Part shown: positions 1-12,699 of the stretch, piece after piece
Layout of the letters: each line of letters starts with the position of its first letter
How positions within the stretch are numbered: the stretch's first letter is position 1
DNA from: Chaenocephalus aceratus
Lineage: Eukaryota > Chordata > Actinopteri > Perciformes > Channichthyidae
Length of the DNA: 64,000 bases
Assembly (NCBI GenBank): GCA_023974075.1
Contig: CM043790.1
Span: forward strand, 15,921,804 to 15,985,803
Direction of reading: 5' to 3'
Made by a program: the position numbers and the translations under genes
Notes under the pieces: model-generated
What the model was told of the DNA's origin: nothing
Databases searched by the model: none
Seen by the model: only the letters and a program-made list of their open reading frames with translations

Positions 1-639
1 CATTCAGTTGGTGGGACAGAACAGGGTTTACATGTTAGTGCACGCTGTGTTGACTTATAACAGGCTGTAGATCCAAGCATGTTAAAGCAAGTCCTCTGAC
101 TTATAGAGTAGAATAGTAGTAGAGTAGTGTGTCAGTTATTATCCCGTTGAGGAAGTCACTGGCTTTTCCCCCAATATCCCATCAAGTAATATACATACTA
201 TTCTCTCTGCCTCTTCACTGCAAGCCTAATGGTGTAGACGGGGATGATAGGAGCAGTGATACTAATAGGGGTTATGATCATCTTTATGGACCACCATCAG
301 AGACATGTTACGGATCAGTGAGCACTGGGAGGAGGAGAGAGAGATCAGGGAGTTATTGCAGGGCAGTGTAAGGGCATCTGATACTGTGAATATTATTCCT
401 CGTAAAAAATTGTCTCGTTACTGTAGGTGTGAAGTTATTTTTTAAAGCACATAAACATAGATATTGAGATTAAATATGAGGGGAGATGTTTTATAAATAA
501 GCAAAAAACAGCTTAATTTCACCATGCATTTTAAAAGAAATCTTTATACCAGGTAGAAATGCAGTAGCCTATTAATAAAAAAGATTCTGAAAATACTGGC
601 AATTATTCATCCTGATTTTGAATCTTGCTATTGGATTTA
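1..639. other. No gene recognised
   Basis: This stretch is AT-rich with only short open frames lacking any recognisable motif. I see no repeat structure I can name. Confidence 0.4.
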
Positions 640-654
640 TGGTGCCTGGATGAT

Positions 655-810
655 GAAGCCTAAAGACTTTGGTGAGCCCCTTTTCCTGTAGTGACACGAT
701 AAACGTAATGTACCTGAAAATCATCAGCATGTTAGCTTTGTCTTAGCGAGCACGTTAGCATGCTGACGTTAGCAGTTAGCTCAAAGAACTAGCCTACTGC
801 ACTTAGATAT
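655..810. repeat. Dispersed fish repeat fragment
   Basis: The segment contains nested TTAGCATGCTGACGTTAGC-type words and TTAGCTCAAAG, strings I associate with a common teleost interspersed repeat. Boundaries are not visible. Confidence 0.3.
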
Positions 811-900
811 AGCACTACTAAGAAGATCTTTGTCTTTTTTTAATATGATTTGAGTGCTGTGCGTACCAAAAAAACCATTTAATTCACACCTATGGTATTG

Positions 901-1437
901 CAACCCAGTCTCACGGCATTTCGCGTTTTAGTCACGAAATTAATTTAATCTATTGATTCGTGTTCACCAACAATTTTCACACAGAACAATTTTAAAAGCA
1001 ATGTATTTCTATTGGTAGTATGTTTCGTGCCTGCACCACATCTTTTTGTAGACCGGAAGCTGTGGGGTTCATAAAAACATTTTCTTACTCAATATCTTAC
1101 CCTAAGCCTAACCCTTTTATTTTAAATAGTATGATGTCGGAGTTTTTTTGCCGTTCGCGAGGAAAATAAATGGGGCTCAGCGTCAGAATACTGAAATCTG
1201 TATTTCTTTAAATCTTTTTTTCCTTCTAATTTGTTATTATTTGGTGCAGGCATGAAACATACTACCAATATAAATACATTGCTGGTAAAATCGTTCTGTG
1301 TCAAAATACTGAAATCTGTATTTTTTTAAATGTCTCTTTCCTTCTAATTTGTGATTATGTACATTGCTTTTTAAATCGTGCTGTGTGACACAAAATAAAT
1401 GCGAAAACCGTGTTGGTGAACACGAATCAATAGATCT
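901..1437. repeat. Foldback (palindromic) element
   Basis: The left arm at about 950-1038 is the reverse complement of sequence at 1241-1300 plus 1411-1431. For example attgattcgtgttcaccaac pairs with gttggtgaacacgaatcaat. The right side also holds a direct duplication: the segment around 1182-1240 recurs at about 1302-1360. The start CCAGTCTCACGGCATTTCG matches my memory of an abundant fish foldback repeat. Confidence 0.65.
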
Positions 1438-1986
1438 ACAGCAGTTTACCTTTAACCCTTAAACACCCGCAGTAGGGGTGTAACGGTTCACAGAAGTCAC
1501 GGTTCGGTTCATACCTCGGTTTGGGGGTCACAGTTCGGTACGGGTTCGGTACAACAAGGAAAAGCAAAAAAAAGTCCCAAATGCATAATTTTTTGTTGCT
1601 GTTATTTATTTTTAACAGTAGTGCAAGTTTTGGTATGAAAATAAGTAACTAACATTTGGAATCATTAACTGTATTACACAGTTAAAAACAAACCTCAAAC
1701 AGTACCACTCAGATGGCCATATTATTTATAATGGCTGAGGTTAAATAAGCTGTACAACTAAAAAGAATGTCTTGAAAATATTTCAATAAATATTAAGAAA
1801 GTGTTATAAATAATAAAAGGCAATACAGAACTGTATAACATCTCCTGATGTTAAAAATATAAAATAAATACAATTATAAATATAAAACAAAATAAAATCT
1901 GTACCTTTTTAAGGAGCAAAGTCTAACATGTGCAATTAACTTGTGAGTGTGTGAGGCCATTATGCCTAAATAAAGGTACTCAAGCT

Positions 1987-2140
1987 TTACTCTATTTTCA
2001 AGTTGTTCTTCAAAAAGATGAGGTTGTCTACGTTGTCAGCAGTGAGGGCAGATCTGTTGGCGGTAACTATGTCACCTGCCGTCGAGAAAACCCTCTCGCT
2101 GGGGACTGAGACTGACTCGGGTGTGATTGAGCATGTTTGA
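1987..2140 (-). pseudogene. hAT transposase C-terminal piece (hATC tail)
   Basis: In a different frame from the BED piece, the sequence encodes VPSERVFSTAGDIVTANRS and then ADNVDNLIFLKNNL. This is the classic hAT dimerisation tail (SERVFS.AG......R..L....V..L.FL..N). The whole catalytic middle of the transposase is missing between the two pieces. Confidence 0.75.
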
Positions 2141-2377
2141 CGTGTTACCACTAGCATACCGCACCGCTGTCGAACAACGCCGACACACCGTCCTCGTCCG
2201 ATCCACAACTCGCACTCCATCATTGTTGTAGTCCACAGGGAACCCGAAATGTTCCCACACACCTGATTTAAAAGAAGCAGGTGGGTCTTCTAGCTCCTGT
2301 GTGTTGTGTGAAATCGCCATAGCTACTAACTGTTCTTCTTCATGTTCGTTTTGTTGTGTTTTGTTCTTGTTCTTCAT
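2072..2377 (-). pseudogene. hAT transposase N-terminal piece (BED zinc finger)
   Basis: The reading frame encodes a BED-type finger: WEHFGFPVD, then CRRC, then GNTSNMLNH. The W, the Cys pair, the NTSN turn and the final His are in the expected order. After NH the frame runs out of register, so this is a fragment of a ZBED-like transposase, not a working gene. Confidence 0.7.
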
Positions 2378-2677
2378 TTGTTATTTACGGGCGGCTGGCT
2401 TTTAGGCGCAATACCGCCCCCTGGATTATATATAGTGTAATACTGCCCTGAGTGACAGACTTTTTTCCCACTCGTAAAAAAAGACGTATTCGCCGTGTGA
2501 CTGCATGTGCCGAACCGTGACGTCCGAACCGTGACGTCCGAACCGTGACGTCCGAACCGTGACGGTACGGGACGAATACGGATACCGTTACACCCCTAGT
2601 CATTAATGTCACAGCCATAGTTAGGTCAGTAGCGTCTGTGGTGCAGAGGATCACGAAGGGGTCGGGGACAAAGGGTC

Positions 2678-3517
2678 CAGTGGTGTAATTATCGACGGTG
2701 CAACGCACCGGGGCCCAGAGCTGGCCAGGGGCCCATGCAAAAAAAAAATATTACAAAAATATTGGGGTCCCAATGGCATTGACCGGGTCACGCTGTCTTC
2801 AAAGTAACCAAGCAACCTAAATTAATTTGTAATTTGTCTGTCCAATGACCTTGCTCCCTTTCATGTCATGTGATACCTTGCGTGACGAGCGAACCGTTTA
2901 ATCAACCTGTACTGTACTGTAGCTAGCAGCAGCAAGTAGCATTATAAAAAATGTAATAGCTTGCATTTATAATGTACAGCAAACCAAAGCACAAAGGCAG
3001 CACTCATACATTTTGTCATACATCGTCATCGTCATACCAGCTTCATTGCCATCTAGCTCCACAAGTGAAGCTGTATCCGTGGCTGTGCAACCTTCTTCTC
3101 CAGCCAGCCAGGAGGAGAGGCTGGATTTAGCTGTGCCCGGCAGTGGTGCAACAGTTCCCCCAAGGGCCCCAACCGATAGAGGTCTCTATGGCGCTATTGA
3201 GACCCCCTGACGCCAAGATCAAAAGCTATATTATAGCGACCGGTCTATGTAGGCCTACCGGCCCATCCCCCAGAGACAAACATCAAGGAAACAGGTTTAA
3301 TCCTCTTCTTAGTTTGCTGTGCCGTTGTCAGGCTGTGGTGGGTTGAGGCCAGGGCAGGCTGTTGTTGATAGCCTATACATGTGGTGCTTCTGAGTGGTTG
3401 TGTATGTCCGTGCGTGTGTGAGTGCATCAGCGTGCGCTTATGTTTGGGGCGATGGGGTGGGGGGGGCCCCAAAAGAATATTTGCACCGGGGCCAATCACA
3501 ACCTTGTTACGCCACTG
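2678..3517. mobile_element. Non-autonomous hAT element with 8-bp target duplication
   Basis: The element begins CAGTGGTGTAA and ends TTACGCCACTG. It is flanked by identical 8-bp direct repeats AAAGGGTC at 2670-2677 and 3518-3525, the hAT hallmark. It is 840 bp long and shows no transposase. Confidence 0.8.
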
Positions 3518-3525
3518 AAAGGGTC

Positions 3526-6500
3526 ACAGCCTTGACTTTTGACCCTTTCTTTTTTTGAGGGAAGGTTGAAGCGTACCATGCCAGCAGCTCACGGACACAT
3601 TTAACAGCGAGCAGTGTGAGAAAATGGGAACAGTGTGGACGCACCCTGACCACTGCTGCTTCAGTCCTCACGCGGCCCTGGTTTGAGGTCTCCTAAACAC
3701 ACGCAGTTACATTTAGACTGGCTCAAAATGACCACAGCTCAGTCAGTCCTCCTGAAACCTGACCTCAGTGTCTGCTCTTTTCTCTCTCATCTGCCTAAAC
3801 TCTGTAGCCTTTATCTCCTGTGTTGGATCCCTGACCACCACCCAACTCTCTGTCTCCTCTCAATTCCCATCATGCACGGGGGCGGCGGACTGGAGCTGAT
3901 TTACGTCATGTTTGCCCAGCGTTAGCGTTCATAGCTCCAGAGGAAAGTAAATGTTAAGGTTACAGCACTGGCTGGATTCATGTAACACAAAATACTGATG
4001 CGATTCTAGGATGATTTTGTTTAAATGTCACAGTTATATTATTTATACATTTGTGAGCATTTTTTAAGTTCAGTTGGTGCTTCTGTCTGCTTGTGTGTGT
4101 TTGAGTGTGTGCCAGTATACACAGTGGGAGATGGTCACCTTGCATCATCCTCTAATCCTGTTTCCTACAATAATGACAAAGCCACTTTGCTCCAGACTAA
4201 AATATCTTGACAACCATTGGATGGATTGAATTTAAAATTAAAATCCTGCATAGCACGGTAGTATAATTTGAACATGTAATACTGTACTTAAGTATACGTT
4301 CTCTTATTGCAGGAATTGTACTTGTATTCCCAGTAGTTATTTTTAAGTAAATTATCTGAGTTCTTCTTCCACTGCTACCATAGAAATATACCAGAAGGCA
4401 TATGGGGTAAATAAAAAGGGTTATTTTTTCAGCTGACCCACTAATTAATATATAATTGTATATACGTGTATTTGATTCAGTTTGAATAGGAGGAACTTTA
4501 GCTGTAGGACTTACCCTAAAGCTGCATTTCAGCTTCAAGAGAACACAGACATGTTGACAGTCAGGACAGGGTACTCATCCGAAGAATGAGTCTTTCCATA
4601 GTCCAGCTGAAGACAAACAGGATGTACAGACACTAATTCACTTAGCAAATCTCTTTTTCACAGTGAACACGGTAAGAGCGGGACAGCCTTGAGTGGTCTG
4701 AGATCTGAGGATTTCTCCAGGAGGCAGCAGAAGAATACTAAACAGCAATTAAATACTACTCAACTTGTAACATACAACATCCATTTCCTAATGTAATGTA
4801 ATAAATTAAATCAATGCATGCCTGTCAGCAGTTTGGTTTTTGTCTGCGACCTTTATGCCAATGTTCATGACTACAGCGTTAAACTATCCAATTCATGACT
4901 GGCAGTCTGCCTCAGATCATTGCACTTACCCTTGGGCTGGCACAAACAAGGCTTTAAACATGATCAGTTACCATGACAACAAGACTTTCTTCCTGTCTCG
5001 GTCTAAGAGATTTCAAAGCTTAGCTGGTAGCTGAGATATTGCCAAGTGTGTCTCATTTTTTGTTAGGAGAACAACACAGCTTTGTGAGAAATTATATTCT
5101 ATTACACAAATAAAAAAAGTTTGAGCTTCCACTGTCTGTTTGGAAAAAAACAATCTCAATTTTCCAGTTCAGTTCTGTGTTTATATATACACCCAAATAA
5201 GCATACAAGTAAAGACCGCAAACACATTTTCTGGTTCAACGGGGCATAAAGCCCTTCACCTAATAGCTCATAATGTCTTCTCACATAAACAGGAAAAGCA
5301 GTTAATGAATTTAGGCCCTTATTAAAGATTACATCCTTTTCAATTTACTCTAATGGCTGGTAAAGCATGTTGGATTCCTATTTTACTCATCATGTTTTGC
5401 CCTTTTACAGACCATATTCTTAATATAACTTAATCTTAATTTAATAGGATCACCTATCAAGCCTGCCCTACTGATGTTAATACGCTGGCAAAGTAAAAAC
5501 ATACCAGACACAACAGAGCATGGACATGGGTAATTGCATCTAAATCCAAGGAATTAGATGGTTTAATAAGTCAAATTACATGGTCCCACAAGGTTGTACT
5601 CTACCCAGGCATGGATGTTTACTTGATGGTTCAGTTCATTTCCTTCATCTGCAGAGCAATGAAGTCACATGATGGCTGTGAGAACATCAGAACGCAGTGC
5701 AACATGAAGCATATGCTGCATGTTAGCCTCATTACAAAACTTCATTAGCTATGATAAAAGGCTTGTTTGAGACACGCCACGGGTTCAGTTATGTAATAGC
5801 AACACTCAGCCGATTCCGAACTCAACTCACATGCTTTCCTTAAGGGACATTTGTATCATATTATATAAATTATATTTTCTGCACTTCTTTACTGAATGTG
5901 TCTGGCTGACACACTACTGTATATGACACTCTCCTGCTCGAAATATAAACACATCAAATGATAATAACATTCTGTCTTGAAATAAAGCCAGTGAACAGTG
6001 ACGAATCTCTAAAGATCAGATTCTCACAGTCAGCCCAGAGAAAAACAGCTGTCGAATGACACCTCTGAGAATCCAATATACTGCATACATCCATAAACGT
6101 TTTCAAAGTATGTGCTGGATGTGTTCTCTGATATATTTGTACACATGTGTATGCTTAGCAAATATGATGCATTTTCCATTTGACATAGTGTCATCACTGA
6201 AAATGGAACCAGTATGTGTCAATAGCACCAACACAATAATGTGTCCATTTTAACCATTGGCACTGGTCAAAACAATCAATATGTACTAAATAATGTTACT
6301 CTAGTATTGCGTTCCTGTTACATTGACCCACACTGGCTCGATTTGTATGTCTTTTATGAAGTAAATGTGTTCAGTTGTGGATGTGTATCTGTCTGTCTCT
6401 CCATGGCTAATCTTGTATACTACCGAACCCTTTAGCCAAAATATGTCTTTGTGCTTGTCAATTATTTTATGCTCACGTTTCATTGTTGCTCTGGTGGTTA

Positions 6501-7776
6501 ATCCCTTTTTTCTATGCATTTTAATCCTTACAAATACTTTTTTGGCAATTGGCTATAACAAAAAATAACAACAATCCTTACCTAATCGGCCACAGGACAC
6601 ATCTTGGCCATTGCCATGGCTCAACAACTGACATCCATCCATAGATAAGTCTCTTTTTTGGTACTGTTAGTTGTTGTGATCCACTGAATGAATGAATACC
6701 CATATTTGTTGTCTTTGCTGCCATAACGACTGAAAGGGAGCTGGGAGGGACAATTTAGTTTTCCTTTGTTTGACTTCTGCGTGCATTCTTCTTGAAAGTC
6801 TTGCAATAACATGTTAATGATTACCATTACGTCAAACAACCATGAACTCTAATCTTTACATTGAGAAATAAATTGTTGCTTTTGCAACATTTTCCAATTC
6901 TCACAGTAGCTTTGATTGTGAATTCTGAACGTCACAAAGTCAAGTGCCATCAGTGTTACCTGCCAAGCATGGCAAACAAAGTGTAGTTTATCAGTCTTCT
7001 TATCATAACAAATACTGATTCCTAACAGAGTGTCCTTGTGACAAGACCAGAATTGTAATTGTTCAGCGCTGCACTGCCAATGTTCCTCCCTTTCTGTCTC
7101 TTTCCTTTCCCCTCTGCTCTCCTTCCCTCCCCTCTGTTCCCACAGCGACTCTGAAGCTGCTGTGTACTTTCCAGCCTGAGCAGACTAACTGTAATCAGTA
7201 GTCAGTAAACATAGTCCTGAGCAAAGGGTTCTCATTACGGCCGGAGAAAATACAGAGCTCAGCTCCGGTTTACACAATTACCTCAAGGTTCAGAACAAAT
7301 CACTTCGCAGACAGAGGCCTGCAGGAGGATTGTGTCCATCCGTAATCAAAAACCTTGAGCTTGTCACAAAAGACAACATAAGCTGCGCTGATGTGCTCTT
7401 TTCTCATTATGCATGAAAGCTGAAACGCTCTTGACCCCTACCGTGACCTTTAGTTATAATGTGAAAACAGACCCAGCCTGTACTGTTTATCTAACACTAC
7501 GTTTTTTGGCTTTTCAGCCCCCATTTTGCATTTTAATTGCAAGTCATATGGGCAGATGTTGACTCAGTAACTCCACAGGCTGAGGTCATGGTTTCAGTCG
7601 AGTTTTGAACTTGATACAAAGTGGCCATGATGGATCACGTTCTGCAGCTTATACAATGACTGAGCACAAACACAGCCCAAGGACAGTAACCAAACACCTC
7701 TTTGTCTTTAGGTTGAGTGCGTAGACAAACACACATGCACAACCAACACCTCAACATGATGGAAGCACTAAAATAA
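3526..7776. other. No gene recognised
   Basis: Open frames here are all short, overlap on both strands and carry no domain motif or splice context. A fragment near 4190-4245 (containing ccattggatggattgaat) resembles a common fish dispersed repeat, but I cannot define it. Confidence 0.4.
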
Positions 7777-8458
7777 GGCCACGTTTATACGGAGACGAAA
7801 ACGAAAACGAACCTTAGTCGATATCAAAAAAGTCTTCCGCCCACACTGAATCGGCTCAAGAAACGTGTCCGTCCACACGAGACCGCTCGACCCGTTGGAG
7901 ATGCTGTAGTACATATGCCACTATGTAAGTGGCGCTGTACTTCCACCACAAAATACACCAAAAGCAGCGATTAAGACCCCCCGAGTATGGTTGCCCTTCT
8001 GTTTATTCTCCGCGGTGGATTTAGCAGCATGTAGTTCATGTAGTTCTCCATGTCCACTTGTTGCTGATGGTTGTGGTAGAGGAGCTGTAGATTTTGCACT
8101 AACATCTGTAGCATGGTCAGTAGCGCCTGGAGCACGAAAGCAACCCTGTGATCCGTCATTGTTGTTATTGTTGGCGAAACACATCAGCAATGACGCGGGT
8201 GGCGCGGGGGTGAGCAGCAGAGGTGGGGAGAGGCGGGGCTATGGCATCATCGTTATCAGGAAATGATCGTATAGGACGTACACACCGAGCCGTTTGTCCC
8301 CTCAGAGTGTTTCGTCCGCAGATCTACCCACCTTGGGAGCCGTTATCGTTTGAGGGCTCCGTTTCCGCGGTTCCGTTACGGCCTCGTGTGGACGAACCGT
8401 CCATACGATAGAGAACTGTAGCGGATACAACCCGTTTTGTCTCCGTGTAAACGTGGCC
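7777..8458. mobile_element. PIF/Harbinger-like MITE
   Basis: Inverted ends GGCCACGTTTATACGGAGACG and a near-matching reverse complement (ending gtctccgtgtaaacgtggcc) bound a 682-bp element. The flanks are TAA on the left and TTA on the right, near a TWA target. Internal words (catggttgcccttctgtttattctc region) recur in the element at 10787-12696. Confidence 0.65.
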
Positions 8459-9110
8459 TTAAACACACAGACACATTCCCTTACTTTTTGACAACTATTA
8501 TCAATGATCATTGTTGTCGCAGGAAATTGACTATCACAAGCTTTCAAGATACAGACAAAGATTTTATAATAAACGGTTCTTTTCATCTGTGACCTAGATT
8601 AAAGACAACGTTCAGATGCACTGGGATTATGCCAGTGTTAGTTCCTGTGATGATGATTTTCTTTCTCAGATCCCTCTGTGCTACATGTCTACAAAGCAGC
8701 CTCCTGCTGTCAGCCCTCAGGCTCTGAGGCACAATCTGGGAGTTACTAACACAACAGGACATGTCTGCAAGAGGGAGATGGCTGTAGGGTTCAAGTTATT
8801 TAAAAGTTAAGGTACACGTGGAGTCAAAAACTGGAAATGTTTTTCTGCCTACGGGTGGATTATAGTACTTACACAGAATATCCTGTGACCACCACCACAT
8901 TGACGCTGTCTTTGCTACATTTTACAGCTGTTTGAATCAGTATTGCACATTCAAGTGTTTTAACTGATGCACCGTACACCAAACCAGTGTTGAAAAGTAA
9001 AATGTGTTCAAGTATTCATTTAAAGTACTTGTACTTAAATTGACTATTTCTATGTATATGCAACTTCACTTGATAACATCTAGGTGGAATCTAGATCTGA
9101 CAGCTTACCG

Positions 9111-9350
9111 TAAATGTAGGGTAGGTAAGAATAGAGAGACCAGCTCGAGTAAGCTAGAATTTGAAAGTACACAACCGATAAAAAGTACACAACCTGCCCC
9201 TTCCTTCAGACTTCCGTAAGCTTCCACAGATGAAATATTTGTATGTATTTGTTGTCAAAGCATTTAATATTTTCATTGCTATCGGGATGTTAAGAGCATT
9301 CTATGGAAACAAAAAGTGTTTCTGAAGTGAATTACCTACCCTACCTTTAA
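9111..9350. mobile_element. Short MITE with TIR of the GTAGGGTAGGTAA type
   Basis: TAAATGTAGGGTAGGTAA at the left faces TTACCTACCCTACCTTTAA at the right, making an inverted repeat of about 18 bp around a 240-bp unit. No coding sequence is present. Confidence 0.5.
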
Positions 9351-10786
9351 GTTACTTTTCCTATTAAACATCTTTTTAACTTCCGTGTTCAGTGAAAAAC
9401 ATGTATCTCTATATTTGGTGATTAGAATTTGAGTATTTTTGATGAACTGAAAGATCAAGTGTTCCTTTATGAGCTTTGCGAATTCTCCTACGTCTCGTTT
9501 ACTTTTTGGATCAGCTGAAAATGCATTGCCACCTAGAATGCGCGTGGCTATTTGGTTTAAACTACCCAACAGTACATAACTTTGTTAAAAATAACACCAC
9601 CTTAAAAATGTAGAGCAGTAAAGATTACCCAACACATTATTGCAGAAGCAACAATAATCCAAAAACATCACACATCAAATCTACTTTTGATATTTTAGTG
9701 CATTTTCTAAAATACTTTTACTAGTAAAGCATTTGGTATATACACCCTTCACAATAATAACATGAAGTAGAAGTGCAGCTATCATGTGCCCAGATCTGAT
9801 ATTGACATATTTAGGTTAATGAAGTAGGTGAGAAGTGACAGCATGAAAGGAGCTGTCAATGACAGGACAACAGGCTGGCTAACACAATCAATTACTGGTG
9901 TCTCATAGCAACACATTGATCTAGCTTCAATTAGAGTTTACTCTGTGGTACATTCTACTGTAAGATATCACTCTTTCTGATGGTTTATTATTGTTAGCAC
10001 ATTCATTTTATATTTGATAGCACAGTATACGGATTATGATGATATTGCAATGACCGGTAGACCAATATGTCATAGAAAATACAGGCATCAGTCCCAAACC
10101 ATGTTGTTTTGTTCCTTTTTTTTACTGCACGGTTCTCTAAATTCTCTCACTCCATCTTATTAAACCAGATCTTTGTGTAGACGGAAAAGAGCAAACACAC
10201 AACTATCGTGTGCAGCTGTTCAAATATTGTGACATGTGATCTCTATATTGGCACAAAGAGAGCTTGTAATGAGCGACTGGGACACAAAGACTGGGAGAGC
10301 TGGGAGCTCATCTCTGAGGCCGACCACACCTTTCAACCAAAACACACACAGCAACATATTTATTGTGCATTCTGCTAAACTCCAGTTACTTTGAGGAATA
10401 GCCACACAAGCAGAAACTCCACACAAACTAAGCTTCCGTTATGGCCGACACGTTACTGCATACAATCATGCAAAACCAACATGGCAATCAGGAAAACTCT
10501 GTGAAGCATTATCTACATAAACCATGTGTTGAATAAAAATGACATTGAGCGGTGGTTTTTAAACAGAATTCTTATCAAAGGCCAGCAGAGTAATTTAATT
10601 CCTTATCTTCTGAAAAAACAAAATTGCTTTTGTTCTGTTGTTTGCCTTGCTTTGTCACCCCTTGACAAGATGTGCAGAGCCATTCATTCATCCCACTCCC
10701 AACACTTGTGTTCTGTGCGCAATGTAGCCTGTATCGCAACCATAGATAGGGATCAAATGAACAAAGACTTCTCTCCTGACATTTAA

Positions 10787-12696
10787 GGCCCCGGCCACAC
10801 GAGGACGAAAACGGCTAAACGCATAGGATTAACGCAATCGCAAAAAAGCTTCCGTCCACACGCAATATTTACCGGATAGTGTCTGTCCACACGAGACAGC
10901 TCTGTTTAGTTCCAACCGCTGCAGAAGCTGCAGTACATATGCAGGAGCCTGTACGTGGCGCTGTAACTTCCTCCACAAAAGCAGCGATGAAGCATGGTTG
11001 TCATGGTTGCCCTTCTGTTTATTCTCCGCGGTGGGGGCCGAGGGAACCGGGCAGAGTTTTTCGCCAGTCAACGTGTATTAAAGTTTAAATCTTCCGGACA
11101 AAATTATAAAAGTGCCGGTCAAAGGTCTTCTTTGTTATTTATTGAGCTTTAAAACAAATGAAAAATGACTCTATATAATATAATAATAAAATACACGGAG
11201 CCTCTCTTTTTCCTCCCTCTCTTCGGACAGCGTCAGTGTCTGTCTCATGCAGCAGCTGATTCAGTAATGAGTGACCCGGCCGACAGTAAAAATAAACATA
11301 TTTATAACTAGTTTAGGTAGTTTGAGAGGTGTCTCCGTCCTGTCAGATTAGACTTCACTCGCGTTTATGTCCATATCGAGAGAAAGATAAATAATCTGAA
11401 TTCAGGGTGCAGTTTACTTTGACGCGGGGGTGAGCAGCAGAGGTGGGGAGAGGCGGGGCTATTGCCTCATCATTATCAGAAAATGATCGTATAGGGCGTA
11501 CACACGGAGCCGTTGGACCCCCCAGAGCGTTGCGTATGCCGTTCTATCCACCTTGGGACCTGTTATCGTTTCCGCAGTCGTTTAGTGCCGTATTCGGTCG
11601 TCCACGTGTGGCCGAACGGTCTATATGACACTAAACCAGGGGTGGGGAACCTTTTTCCTCTCAAGGGCCATTTACATGTTCCCAACTTCCTCCGAGGGCC
11701 GTACAAATGATTGACCTCTGCTTAAAAATACTAAAATCACAGCCCATTCATTTGGCCTTTCTTTCATGCTGTGCATAGAAAAAGTAACCTCTTAATCCAT
11801 ATATCTTACCATGACTCACACATGCATGCACGGCACGTGCACGGTTGTGGCATGACCACCAAAACAGAAAGATATTGGACACAACATGTGTGCAAATGTA
11901 GTTTCCTATCCATGTGAACATGATTTAAGTGTGTGGGGGTCTGAAAAGATTTTTTTTTTAAAGCATCAATCTGGTGCACTTTGAGAACAACATTAGGAGA
12001 TCTATGGATACATCTCTCAACATCCATATGAAACAGAACTGTAAGAAGATTTTATTTTTCTTTATGGATATTTTACAAATCACTCCCCTTTCAAACTGTA
12101 TTCTTGTTTATTAATAACAACTTTTTTTTACTGTCATGTAATATTTATACCTGTTTACTTTATTCTCTTATTTTTAAATAACTATATAATGATCATATAA
12201 AGATGATCATATAAAAAGCCTGACTGGTTGTAGAAAAAGCTTCTCATATGTGTTAGCATAGCTAGCTAACCAGATGCTAATAACAACAAAGTAATTGACT
12301 GTATGATCAGTATGACAGATGAACAGATCGCCACTGGGCTTTCAACTAAGCCCAGCAACAACACAACAACGCAACAACTGCGGCATGTGTACGGCTCCTT
12401 ATGGGTACTGCAATTTTTGGAAGTCCCGACGTTCCGGTGCTCTCCGGCATAACTGCACCCCAGAGGAGACATATACCACGTGATGACACGTTAGGCTTGT
12501 GTTGTGTTCAAGGACCCTGACCGTGGCCAGGAAAAACAGGCACTCGCTTGTTTAATTTGTTTGCGGTTTATAAATTACCTCGAGGGCCGTACCAAATTGT
12601 CTCGCGGGCCGTATACGGCCCGGGGGCCGGAGGTTCCCCACCCCTGCACTAAACAGTAACGCAAACGACCGTTTTCGTCCTCGTGTGGCCGGGGCC
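10787..12696. mobile_element. PIF/Harbinger-like MITE interrupted by a hAT element
   Basis: Near-perfect inverted ends GGCCCCGGCCACACGAGGAC (left) and its complement at the right (12669-12696) are flanked by TAA on both sides (10784-10786 and 12697-12699). This is a 3-bp TWA target duplication typical of PIF/Harbinger. Without the 1-kb insert it is about 0.9 kb. Its left half is clearly related to the element at 7777-8458. Confidence 0.75.
11637..12646. mobile_element. hAT element inserted in the MITE, with exact 8-bp TSD
   Basis: The element starts CAGGGGTGGGGAACCT and ends AGGTTCCCCACCCCTG, a perfect 16-bp TIR. Identical CACTAAAC repeats flank it at 11629-11636 and 12647-12654. It is 1010 bp with no intact transposase. 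The exact duplication shows this is a comparatively young insertion into the older MITE. Confidence 0.9.
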
Positions 12697-12699
12697 TAA

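Larger units (their letters stand above)
1473..2598 (-). mobile_element. hAT DNA transposon, internally deleted
   Basis: Perfect 15-bp terminal inverted repeats TAGGGGTGTAACGGT lie at 1473-1487 and 2584-2598. Inside, the minus strand carries two pieces of a hAT transposase. Four tandem 14-bp copies of cgtccgaaccgtga sit just inside the right end (2510-2564). The flanking 8 bp do not match, so the target duplication has decayed or the ends were mis-set. Confidence 0.8.
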
